64,000 bases of DNA. Source: JAXMEB01 sp046348545. GTDB taxonomy: Bacteria; Pseudomonadota; Gammaproteobacteria; Berkiellales; Berkiellaceae. Position numbers and translations under genes: made by a program. The notes beneath the pieces were generated by a model, which worked only from the letters and a program-made list of their open reading frames with translations, did no database searches and was not told the DNA's origin. The stretch is taken from the NCBI GenBank assembly GCA_046348545.1, contig JAXMEB010000004.1, positions 310,001-374,000 of the forward strand, written 5' to 3'. Shown here piece by piece: positions 53,901 through 59,161 of the stretch. The stretch's first letter is position 1. Each line of letters opens with the position of its first letter.

Positions 53901-54959
53901 CAGACTGATATCACTTCAGCTCAATTCAAAGCTGCGCCCCGGGTTTCTTGGGCTAAATTACCAGATGACTTTCATAAAGCCTTTATCGAGGATCCCGCTT
54001 CTATTAAAATTGATCTGGATTCAAGAAAGCAAGTTGATCTGGATTCAAGAAAGCAAGCCTTTTTCATCAACTTGTCAGAAGAACTTAGTAGAGGGGATAT
54101 ATTTTCTAATAAGATATATTTGAGTTTGAATCAGGTTGTTTCGGATTCTAGGGTCCATTCGATCCTGAGTCCTCTAAAAAAACCTGTGCATTGTATAATG
54201 TGGACAGTGGTCGAGAATGTAGGTCTCAGGGCTACGATCATTACCAGTGAGGAATACGCTCAGATTGTTTCAAATAAATACTTGTTACCAAAAAATAGCT
54301 GGCTTGAGAGTCAGCATAGTACGATTATTCTAGATAAAGAAAACCTTTCAAAACGATATTTATCAGAACTAGACTCAGAGTATCATTCACTCAGTGCACA
54401 AATAGCATTTTATAACTGTGATTTGCATGAATTAATGAGTGATGAAAGAAAACGTAAATGGTTTCTAGAACATGATTATGAAAAGAAGATCGAGTTTCTC
54501 CAAGAAAGGATTTTACCTTGTCACCCTGATCAGTCTGCAAGTGATTGGGATCGTTTTAACCAATATATGATTCAGGAAAAGAAAAAATATCAGCTAAATG
54601 TTTCTAAGTCGGAAGCAAGCCTTAACCCCGAAAATTCAGCTCTGAATCATATGGTTAAAGAACATCCCTCACTTGCAAGTAGTCAATCGATTCAACAACC
54701 GGGCCCTAAGAGTGAATCACAAGTCACAACTAATCAAGTGCCAACAACGTCAGAAGGTACTCATGCTGCAACAAAACAGAGTAAAAAGCTGTCTCCGGAT
54801 AAGTCTCAAAAATCTGATAAGTCTCAAACATCTCGTAATTCTAAAAAACCTCTACTTAAACTATATAATCAAACTAAGCATCAGAAGGGTGAGAAGACGA
54901 TTTCAAATCCAGAAAAAAGTAAATCGTCAACTGAATCAAGAAAAAAACGCGATATCTAG
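44937..54959 (+). CDS. Giant ankyrin / SF2-helicase-like (DUF3638-type) ATPase, N-terminus altered by IS3
   Basis: 3340-residue open frame, the first 11 codons lying in IS3 copy 2 (GTG start). Residues ~175-210 form one or two ankyrin repeats (ENALHKAVKNRSFDIAEMLI). Near 395 is GHAMLYKF and near 620 KSGNCTYKV, reminiscent of a cysteine-protease His and Cys but unproven. The ATPase core has MGGGKSKVLMP near 2175 (Walker A), VLVDEVHLVND near 2305 (Walker B), FQGYSGTIL near 2612, and GAMRMRGLPDQQT near 2800 (motif VI-like). This order resembles DUF3638/DUF3645 giant proteins of eukaryotes and amoeba-associated bacteria. The tail is Ser/Lys/Gln-rich, ending RKKRDI. A tandem DLDSRKQ duplication is near 3025. 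Biochemical role unknown. Confidence 0.8.
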   Translation: MSCPFFRGKVKQSKKELLETLLACGFNLSWIKSFVKGGRSDLLAAALDSIHGKEQYEMLSEKNKYVINKKIYENILRSDRDDTLIKLLEKGFPYGGDASEMKFDIRRSFQLNERQSLLEEILSHNASKCLSAYIDMYPSEVNHKTKDGSILIGLVKEKNKKLIQILLNESEVDLSVVDDQKENALHKAVKNRSFDIAEMLIKQGADVNAENIEGETPKSLIEAFINEEKDSLGVSITEAKAILGMREMLTKKENPVRFEDVKNANSYKTECLEKIHQHGKQIGEEINLNLKLFTHINTAYKMGNSKLEGDHLFRTSGYLIHILERNWSVQDRDPSKKNVLDSLEQVKKSSERILGSVKNNDEINECANELIHNLNQSGSLTIAGGFSGDGQGMGHAMLYKFEKTDGNKILFKIYNTGDGISYHKKNKDRYQCFKVYEFDYNDQNLKSLITKLIGYYAQLQGETRSRSINQLYFEITPLTDWQITTIDIQGDFDPVWTPKELTGNQFVFYRNDKNELHYAIVSNQVCIQSGLKLDEAHQVIQSVEDSNDVKEINFDDLDFDFPSSEAQKNMYEKYKSGEIPQNILVNHLLESNKNEMNKLGAIERSDLYSDKTYITPQKSGNCTYKVLQSGLLKDLLEAKSYQDTKLIIKLQSIVDFIWNQEKNGTINSREVREEIENAIEKTARFIDKHRAELSLSSQERQDVTTYLETIGRYIIELKKTEQTEKTIQRKALNKEMVPSDNDKQKLFSDRQAIWKLDEEENQIEPSNEKYICNRLSDLKALLDSAPPAFVEQIILSMPIELESDYLKLEADQRTPLIVSLGKYIDEYSKYIETNLNPSSYYVLKKMHLLLEVVHKQSAKELGFGHYVKFTNELIGGMAAVEENRFFITAVPYNRIEIDIANILKDGVAELPPLHKLILDELEKRGENWQSYLDDAIDIVKKEFKRSPSQEIRRFESKINRDNISEENQKELVSRYLASIILNTDPNNPSTVNDKLDPKIIEFCRFQKAYHDALAKIDKALFFRRERRDDIQFIDFRMEADTTVQKDGELRFSFIKRTSSLGVQNIDRYLGQYFYEEIFETLSKKQDFFSEQGFTDSKSSENSIQVQSAEVQSSKGVTSRREILHTRCGHEMQLIKTIDYLSGNTNKMSDQQFAKLVWANFLNKRGLEFAVMNQPQAIDAFLDLIESSLKKHRQGLNVDLALLNLLDLYSYFSVHCASVQNSEVSSRMSTIDEQVNSILIELDEVVGNLDDESKEMYIDRESIYKSRSRLYRSKLLMLHDKTELNDHDISVYLQALGIMYRNPCEKDLPFIEKELQAIGIRVVLHLSAIDQEALSKYVLKILPELGGEGVWKISGTILVNTEIGCAIDLLNGKISNKVTSDIDIPKRALEDPLFKELFPNIKFGYKVRYHDNINENDRFFTFEVNGKEFRYRDSKNKNQNVIQVKMLIEGRESWWQLATNLKSDLKSMSALPYVMRDKSLDFWVNCEDPMKILITDHTDTSPKYLYSNSGTKKLGKEVELEYKLLSMDDPNRILSRLTDFEDKKFILVWRSQKAKPEYIIEFPRYGIVFQGNKLGGEIILTSDKYPGYYLDLRGGLDINEYFRNYLKLTPLGDEAKSDQRDLVLVPNQQFVVKAEQTNEDKKKLKFDYSLLDINACFQDSHEYKSSDTYDQQTYNRDFKHQSAQCNYSNTEMFTEYFLVDGKLITSNQGDALQAVYLYLGTHDYEKAFEAISEYINKEGGFMGTPKEIRILSWLLHEVPRDIYHPKDPRHDKLTKMKSSNPALIATKLKIAVQVSKYLNSQGSFHLSDVNRAKLGLKPWEAIDIERGENGIGVFNTEYLIKIVSEWLSDYSKQKNNIPEEMRLTLSDQFVLDNLTKPNEVYSANRGRDVNTKKSAFENSNMVSIRYPSIAKIYLDLTVTLGEVSSARKAPGNDYLFVCDEGKKSEFISSAYQRANEDYLYAVQEYEERERSISDITSNLLSRDVDTQNTILQKLIEEVDMRYRRLQQSQAKLETDLITLANLVSTSNYPYSNELIKIIGRERNLLTMADLNRLFIQNDIENYRLNTLLDDESIGVLRKWHTEYLLLKSQGALYQNFINLTKGKVDNEESIKSLVPLISKWHLKDRVYPIDQHPEFLLFEAEEGVLISEKQYTILDRLLRRDESGSFSSQIMQLIMGGGKSKVLMPLLALHKARGDNIAMIIVPDALLNTNFADLARVTKRLFNRDIYRFNFSRDGECTVNSLKTKLNQLKSVMENRSFVVMSKIALEDLELKMLELKRINNPEDKETIELLQEILLLCRNHADVLVDEVHLVNDIRVERNFSLANSSEKLNRKYIDININLYEFLGKVKYKDVDLLQFISDPNCSFTTEEAHEAMRLCIEDLIDMSNYSSPLYKIMMEHQSVQRDEWRDFLNGKSVPNALKNSLSDSAGAYMIKEQLTNLLPSSLLKNPLEHYGPTKRENELKTIQGGISKPYQCVDKPSENSRFSSPFETLNYTCLYNLKYGLNYFVFKTFYTAMRERAIEERTLSLNVKSLSDTEAAKEFSKLTGFDSKLFQKEWSDTELRAYHQKCSKRSGLVMYCLQNYILPAIDVDTVLLRHNSINQASQFRSFQGYSGTILTPDVFDERIEPFDYDLAKGTDGETIHHIARKDTKVQSLSTTSAESNLTEMISALQSNSSSIIDVGGTLKGLSNREVAERLAEYFRETPSRNKLKYVLYFNTDDILTAIPIQKTDNSDFNAIVLGSTEPSAIKAKLNIQSVDEYFVFNDQSHTIGIDIKQPDFAHAVITCSRTPIGKFLQGAMRMRGLPDQQTLTIMVDHQMQSDLNKKEMNYKDVINYTFDIQLNKISQDNVMATNYLLTNVIRDEVIKRLLDKNEDEYFKAFESFLFSYQSTDPKNLFAAVIEKSSTDSEYRKIKDKLIDEFERKAISFYTKDELEALKVRFKKSMDRIIERQILASPPEVDSTTQAGNGLEVEKEVTKEKDLDLNKEMEMQTDITSAQFKAAPRVSWAKLPDDFHKAFIEDPASIKIDLDSRKQVDLDSRKQAFFINLSEELSRGDIFSNKIYLSLNQVVSDSRVHSILSPLKKPVHCIMWTVVENVGLRATIITSEEYAQIVSNKYLLPKNSWLESQHSTIILDKENLSKRYLSELDSEYHSLSAQIAFYNCDLHELMSDERKRKWFLEHDYEKKIEFLQERILPCHPDQSASDWDRFNQYMIQEKKKYQLNVSKSEASLNPENSALNHMVKEHPSLASSQSIQQPGPKSESQVTTNQVPTTSEGTHAATKQSKKLSPDKSQKSDKSQTSRNSKKPLLKLYNQTKHQKGEKTISNPEKSKSSTESRKKRDI

Positions 54960-55458
54960 GGCGTGTCCCTAAAGTTGCAAGTGCCGCTATATGTAATTAA
55001 AATCGCACATTTACGTCGTCATTCCCGCGAGTCTGCCGAAACCCCAGTTCGGAGTTTTTGAAGGCGGGGTTGGTTTGTAATGACGTCATTCCGCACAGCG
55101 ATAAGCGCACAAAGTGCGCAGCGTGTGATGCGGAATCTAGTATTCACGCGGCCTTGGCCGCTTATGCGATTCAGTCTTTAAAAATATCAGCAATCAAATT
55201 ATTAGCTCAGATTTGATAAAATTCTGGATCCCACATCAGATGCTACACATTTCGTGTGATGACCGCTGTGCGGGATGACGATAGTTCCCAAAAAACCCCG
55301 AACTGGGGTAACAATAGTATACCCACAACAGTTGATTTTTCGAGTACCTGCCGGCGCTCATACGAGCTTCTGCCTAGGTTCTTCAAACTTCGAGCGGACG
55401 GGCTAGAGGGACACGGAACCTCCGAAATTCAGCTGTGAAGCGTATATCGAACCTTGTA
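54956..55458 (+). repeat. 500-bp direct repeat, right copy (island boundary)
   Basis: ~503 bp matching 41669-42170. Its TAG (54957-54959) serves as the stop codon of the giant gene. The uninterrupted CTAG at ~55137 is the empty version of the IS5 target at 7440/8751. It is followed by 'gtcagagtatct', which matches the left outer flank of the island. Confidence 0.85.
55318..55446 (+). repeat. TATACCC element within right block
   Basis: 129-bp copy, right end CGTATA, nearly the same as 42031-42158. Confidence 0.8.
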
Positions 55459-55468
55459 GTCAGAGTAT

Positions 55469-55864
55469 CTAACTTCTAACTAACTTTGTCCCAGAGAGCC
55501 TGTCATGTAGGCTTTGGTGATCGGTATCAAACCAGCACCAAAGCCAACCGATCCCTAAGCAAAGCCAATTGAGCGTTAAATAGATAAATCTAAACAAAGC
55601 CTCTTTCCAGCTTAAGGCCGTATTGTCTTGTCTAACGACTTTAGTTTTCCAAGCCAGCATCCCTAAGGTTTGGCCACCATGGGTCCAGCACCACCCAAAC
55701 AATAGAAAACTCATTAGCCAGAGATAGCTCAAAAATCCGATATGCCTTGGTGGGAAGGCTTCTCCATTATGGATTAATACAGCGATAAAGGTGGCTAGCA
55801 TCAGCCAAGAAACTAATACAAATAGATCATAAATCCCTGCAATGATGCGACGCCAAAAAGTCAT
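55469..55864 (-). CDS. RDD-family membrane protein
   Basis: 131 aa with three to four membrane helices and the family's conserved Arg and Asp residues: WRRIIAGIYDLFVL at the N-terminus, LGMLAWKTKVVRQD near residue 75, and QSLHDRLSGTKLV at the C-terminus. RDD proteins are small inner-membrane proteins; some act in ion exchange, but most have no known role. ATG 55864. It is tail-to-tail with the island, whose right boundary ends at its stop codon, and was probably next to lptG before the island arrived. Confidence 0.85.
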   Translation of the reverse strand: MTFWRRIIAGIYDLFVLVSWLMLATFIAVLIHNGEAFPPRHIGFLSYLWLMSFLLFGWCWTHGGQTLGMLAWKTKVVRQDNTALSWKEALFRFIYLTLNWLCLGIGWLWCWFDTDHQSLHDRLSGTKLVRS

Positions 55865-55963
55865 AATACAAACACAAATATGATATGAAGTAGCCTATTT
55901 TAGCAATGTCTAAAAGAGGATGATATATTGATTCCAATATGCTTGATAATAGGGAGATAAGAC

Positions 55964-57250
55964 ATGAAACAAGAAAGGTGTGTATCCGTAATTGGCTTGG
56001 GATATGTGGGATTACCGGTTGCCGTTGCGTTTGGTCACAAACAAAATGTGATTGGATTTGATATTAATCAAAAACGCGTAGAAGAACTTAAGCAATATAA
56101 AGATATTACAGCAGAGGTTTCTGAGAAGGAATTAAGATCAGCGAATATTATTTTTACGAGTGATCCTGCAACCTTACGGAGTGCAGATTTTCATATTATT
56201 GCAGTCCCAACCCCTGTTAATGAGGTTCATCAACCTGATTTTGAATGTTTAGTTTCAGCTTCCGAATTAGTCGGTAAACAGCTTAAAAAGGGCGATATTG
56301 TTGTGTATGAGTCTACTGTTTACCCAGGGGCTACAGAAGAAGTATGCTTGCCCGTGCTTGAGCAGCATTCTAAGTTAAAGGGGGGGGAGGATTTTTTTAT
56401 AGGATATTCACCAGAGCGCATTAATCCAGGTGATACGAGTCATCGATTCACGCAAATTACAAAAGTCGTTTCAGGTCAAACACCTGAGGTCAGCGATTTA
56501 ATCGCTAAAATTTATGGTTCAGTTGTTGAGGCAGGGATCTATCAAGCTGCTTCCATTAAAGTCGCAGAAGCGGCCAAAGTGATTGAGAATACGCAGCGCG
56601 ATTTAAATATTGCATTGATGAACGAATTGGCGATTATCTTCGACAAGATGAATTTAGACACCAATGATGTGATCAAAGCTGCGTCGACGAAATGGAATTT
56701 TTTGCCCTTCAAACCAGGTTTGGTTGGAGGTCATTGTATTGGTGTTGATCCATTTTACTTAACCTATAAAGCTCAGCAGTTGGGTTATCATCCTGAGGTG
56801 ATACTGGCGGGTAGACGAATTAATGATGGCATGGGCAAATTTATTGCAGAACAGACGATCAAGCAAATGATCCATGCAGGTTGCCCCATTAAGGGGAATA
56901 AGATTGCCGTTTTGGGACTGACTTTCAAAGAGAATTGTCCTGATTTGAGAAATACGAAAGTCGTCGATGTGATACAGGAATTTAAAGACTATGGTGCAGA
57001 AGTCTTCGTACATGATCCAATTGCAGATGCGCGAGAAGCTGAGAAATACTATGGTATTAAATTAGTGAACTGGGAAGCTTTGAATGAAGTCGATGCGGTA
57101 GCGTTGTGTGTTGCTCACCATGCTTATCAAGAGCTCACGGTTGATGATTTTTTTGAGAAATTCAAACAAGTGAAAGTAATCAGCGATGTGAAAGGTATAT
57201 TAAATTCTAAGCCATTTGAAGAAAAGGGCTTGAGAGTTTGGAGGCTCTAA
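55964..57250 (+). CDS. Nucleotide-sugar dehydrogenase, TviB/WbpO type
   Basis: 428 aa, UDP-glucose/GDP-mannose dehydrogenase family, closest in pattern to TviB/WbpO, which oxidise UDP-HexNAc to the uronic acid with NAD. N-terminal Rossmann SVIGLGYVGLPVAVAFG near residue 8, AVPTPVN near 85, ESTVYPGATEE near 117, and the catalytic Cys in LVGGHCIGVDPFYLTYKA near 255, followed by VLGLTFKENCPDLRNTK near 325. ATG 55964 has GGGAGA upstream. It overlaps the next gene by one base (TAATG), so they are co-translated to make precursors for a surface polysaccharide. Confidence 0.9.
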   Translation: MKQERCVSVIGLGYVGLPVAVAFGHKQNVIGFDINQKRVEELKQYKDITAEVSEKELRSANIIFTSDPATLRSADFHIIAVPTPVNEVHQPDFECLVSASELVGKQLKKGDIVVYESTVYPGATEEVCLPVLEQHSKLKGGEDFFIGYSPERINPGDTSHRFTQITKVVSGQTPEVSDLIAKIYGSVVEAGIYQAASIKVAEAAKVIENTQRDLNIALMNELAIIFDKMNLDTNDVIKAASTKWNFLPFKPGLVGGHCIGVDPFYLTYKAQQLGYHPEVILAGRRINDGMGKFIAEQTIKQMIHAGCPIKGNKIAVLGLTFKENCPDLRNTKVVDVIQEFKDYGAEVFVHDPIADAREAEKYYGIKLVNWEALNEVDAVALCVAHHAYQELTVDDFFEKFKQVKVISDVKGILNSKPFEEKGLRVWRL

Positions 57251-58251
57251 TGAAAATATTAGTCACTGGCGCAGCGGGTTTCATTGGCGCGCACCTATCA
57301 AGAAAATTAATCGCCAGAGGCGATCAGGTGGTAGGGGTTGATAATCTGAATGCTTACTATGATGTGACTTTAAAGCGAGATAGACTTAAATGGATCCAAG
57401 AACAGGGTCCATTTGAATTTATTCAGTGTGATATTCAAGATTCAAATTTAAAGAATACCTTTGAACAATTTAAATTTGATAAAGTTGTGAATCTTGCCGC
57501 ACAAGCAGGGGTAAGATATTCGCTTGAAAATCCAAAAGCTTATATTGATTCCAATATCGTTGGATTTGCGAATATTCTTGAATTATGTCGGCATCATGAC
57601 ATTCAACATTTGGTTTATGCTTCTTCTAGCTCAGTCTATGGTGCGAATAAAAAACTACCTTTTTCAGAAAATGATAATGTCGATCATCCTATCTCACTTT
57701 ATGCAGCAACCAAAAAGTCCAATGAGTTGATGGCGCATTGCTATGCCCATTTATTCAAGTTGCCGGTCACAGGCTTACGATTTTTTACAGTCTACGGGCC
57801 ATGGGGCAGGCCAGATATGGCGTTATTCAAGTTTGTTGAAAAGATGATCGCTGACGAGCCTATTGAATTATATAATCATGGCAATATGATACGTGATTTT
57901 ACTTATGTGAATGATATTGTAGACGGTGTGATTCATGTCCTTGATAAACCAGCGACACCTGATCAGTATTGGGAAGCAGAACCCACCAATGCAACGAGTT
58001 TAGCACCCTATCGTTTGTATAATATCGGTCATAACGAGCCGATTCCATTGCAAATGTTTGTGTCTGCTATTGAAGAGGCAGTCGGGAAGAAAGCACGTAT
58101 CCAGTCATTACCGATGCAACCCGGTGATGTGGCTGCAACCCATGCAGACGTCGCTCGGTTAGCGCATGATTTTGGGTATCATCCGAAGACCAAAGTAGTC
58201 GATGGGGTTCAATCTTTCGTGAAATGGTATCGTGACTATTATAAAATATAG
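57250..58251 (+). CDS. Nucleotide-sugar epimerase (UDP-glucuronate 4-epimerase-like)
   Basis: 333-aa short-chain dehydrogenase-type epimerase. NAD-binding GAAGFIGAHLSRKL near residue 7, catalytic Ser/Tyr in SSSSVYG and SLYAATKKSNE (YxxxK) near 150, and FFTVYGPWGRPDMALFKF near 180 typical of UDP-GlcA 4-epimerases and the related TviC/WbpP. Paired with the dehydrogenase it would interconvert the uronic acid forms (e.g. UDP-GalA or UDP-GalNAcA). ATG 57250 shares the A of the upstream stop; a GTG/TTG-type extension to 57238 is not needed. Confidence 0.9.
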   Translation: MKILVTGAAGFIGAHLSRKLIARGDQVVGVDNLNAYYDVTLKRDRLKWIQEQGPFEFIQCDIQDSNLKNTFEQFKFDKVVNLAAQAGVRYSLENPKAYIDSNIVGFANILELCRHHDIQHLVYASSSSVYGANKKLPFSENDNVDHPISLYAATKKSNELMAHCYAHLFKLPVTGLRFFTVYGPWGRPDMALFKFVEKMIADEPIELYNHGNMIRDFTYVNDIVDGVIHVLDKPATPDQYWEAEPTNATSLAPYRLYNIGHNEPIPLQMFVSAIEEAVGKKARIQSLPMQPGDVAATHADVARLAHDFGYHPKTKVVDGVQSFVKWYRDYYKI

Positions 58252-58295
58252 CTTGTCGGTGCGTAGTTCTGTCATAAGGGTTATCAACTTAAAGC

Positions 58296-58382
58296 TGGTA
58301 CCGGAGGCGAGACTCGAACTCGCACGAAGTCACCCTCACCAAATTTTGAGTCTGGCGCGTCTACCAATTCCGCCACTCCGGC
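58296..58382 (-). tRNA. tRNA-Leu(CAA)
   Basis: Read on the minus strand, GCCGGAG pairs with CTCCGGT in the acceptor stem. The D-arm GGAATTGGTAGAC, anticodon stem CCAGA/TTTGG with loop CUCAAAA (anticodon CAA), long variable arm and TTCGAGTC T-loop are all present. CCA is encoded at 58296-58298. 87 nt, class II as expected for leucine. Confidence 0.95.
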
Positions 58383-58417
58383 ACAGACGTTGAAGTATAC
58401 CAAAGCAAATTTTAAGA

Positions 58418-58582
58418 TCAATCGGAATCTGGAAAATAAGCTTGTCCCAATAGCTCAAAGACCGCCATACTATCTTCTTCAAACGGTGACGCTTTCGCAT
58501 CACTCAATATTATGTAGTCGTCTAGCCAATTCTGTCGTTGGAATAGTGCCCAAAAACTGATCGATAAAAATGAAACAGACAT
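58418..58582 (-). CDS. Possible small protein (54 aa)
   Basis: Minus-strand frame from ATG 58582 (MSVSFLSISFWALFQRQNWL) to DSD-TGA, preceded by a GGGGA site. The N-terminal half is hydrophobic-aromatic, the rest acidic. The frame is open to 58645 with another start. No family recognised. It sits between tRNA-Leu and yajC. Confidence 0.35.
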   Translation of the reverse strand: MSVSFLSISFWALFQRQNWLDDYIILSDAKASPFEEDSMAVFELLGQAYFPDSD

Positions 58583-58750
58583 GGTTTTCCCCGTTTGGAA
58601 TAAATAATCTGGATGTATTGTTAATCTATTGTTTTCGCACTGCAATTAAAGTGGTCTGCCGATCCCTACCAACTGTCTGAAATGAATTTCGAATGGCTTT
58701 AAAACGCAAAATTTGGTACTTTTCCCGAGTCTTTTAATAGGATTGTTGTT

Positions 58751-59131
58751 ATGCGGAGTAAGTTAATGAGCAAACTAATTTTTACATTTCCTTTATTTTT
58801 TTGGTTTACGGCCGCATATGCAGAGGGGGCCTCAGCAGGCGCGATGCAACCATCTGGCATGATGAGTCAATTTTTTCTACTGGGTGGTTTTATAGTCATA
58901 TTCTATTTTTTGCTCTGGCGTCCGCAAAGCAAACGAGCCAAGGCACATCGTGATTTATTAGCAGGGATCACAAAGGATGATGAAGTGGTGACGACCGGAG
59001 GCGTTGTTGGCAAGGTAACTAAGATTACAGATGCCTTTATCAGACTCAGTGTTGCCGAAGGAATTGAAATTTGTGTTCAGAAGCAGGCTATTGCTTGTTC
59101 GTTACCTAAGGGAACTTTAAAGTCCATTTAA
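58751..59131 (+). CDS. yajC: Sec translocase accessory subunit YajC
   Basis: 126 aa (121 from the alternative ATG 58766, which has GGAG upstream). One membrane helix FFLLGGFIVIFYFLLWRPQSKRAKAH near residue 42 is the YajC signature, followed by the small cytoplasmic domain LLAGITKDDEVVTTGGVVGKV. Unusually, a hydrophobic segment like a signal peptide (IFTFPLFFWFTAAYAEG) precedes it. It is co-transcribed with secD, 30 bp downstream. Confidence 0.95.
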   Translation: MRSKLMSKLIFTFPLFFWFTAAYAEGASAGAMQPSGMMSQFFLLGGFIVIFYFLLWRPQSKRAKAHRDLLAGITKDDEVVTTGGVVGKVTKITDAFIRLSVAEGIEICVQKQAIACSLPKGTLKSI

Positions 59132-59161
59132 GTTATTCAAGGATATGGAAAGGATATTGAT

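Larger units (their letters stand above)
42571..54959 (+). pseudogene. Giant gene as originally arranged, split by two IS3 elements
   Basis: The original frame can be rebuilt from three + strand pieces: ATG 42571 to 42590 (MNDLTT), 43715-43974 (LRSEIKLAIHRM ... MMKYRFPGEE), and 44971-54959 (QSKKELLETLL onward). IS3 copies at 42591-43711 and 43975-44967 separate them. Removing each IS plus one 3-bp flank restores an unbroken frame of about 3420 codons. ATG 42571 has GGGG at a suitable distance. The middle piece cannot be expressed as part of the giant protein now. Whether the large 3' part is still translated is open. Confidence 0.7.
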
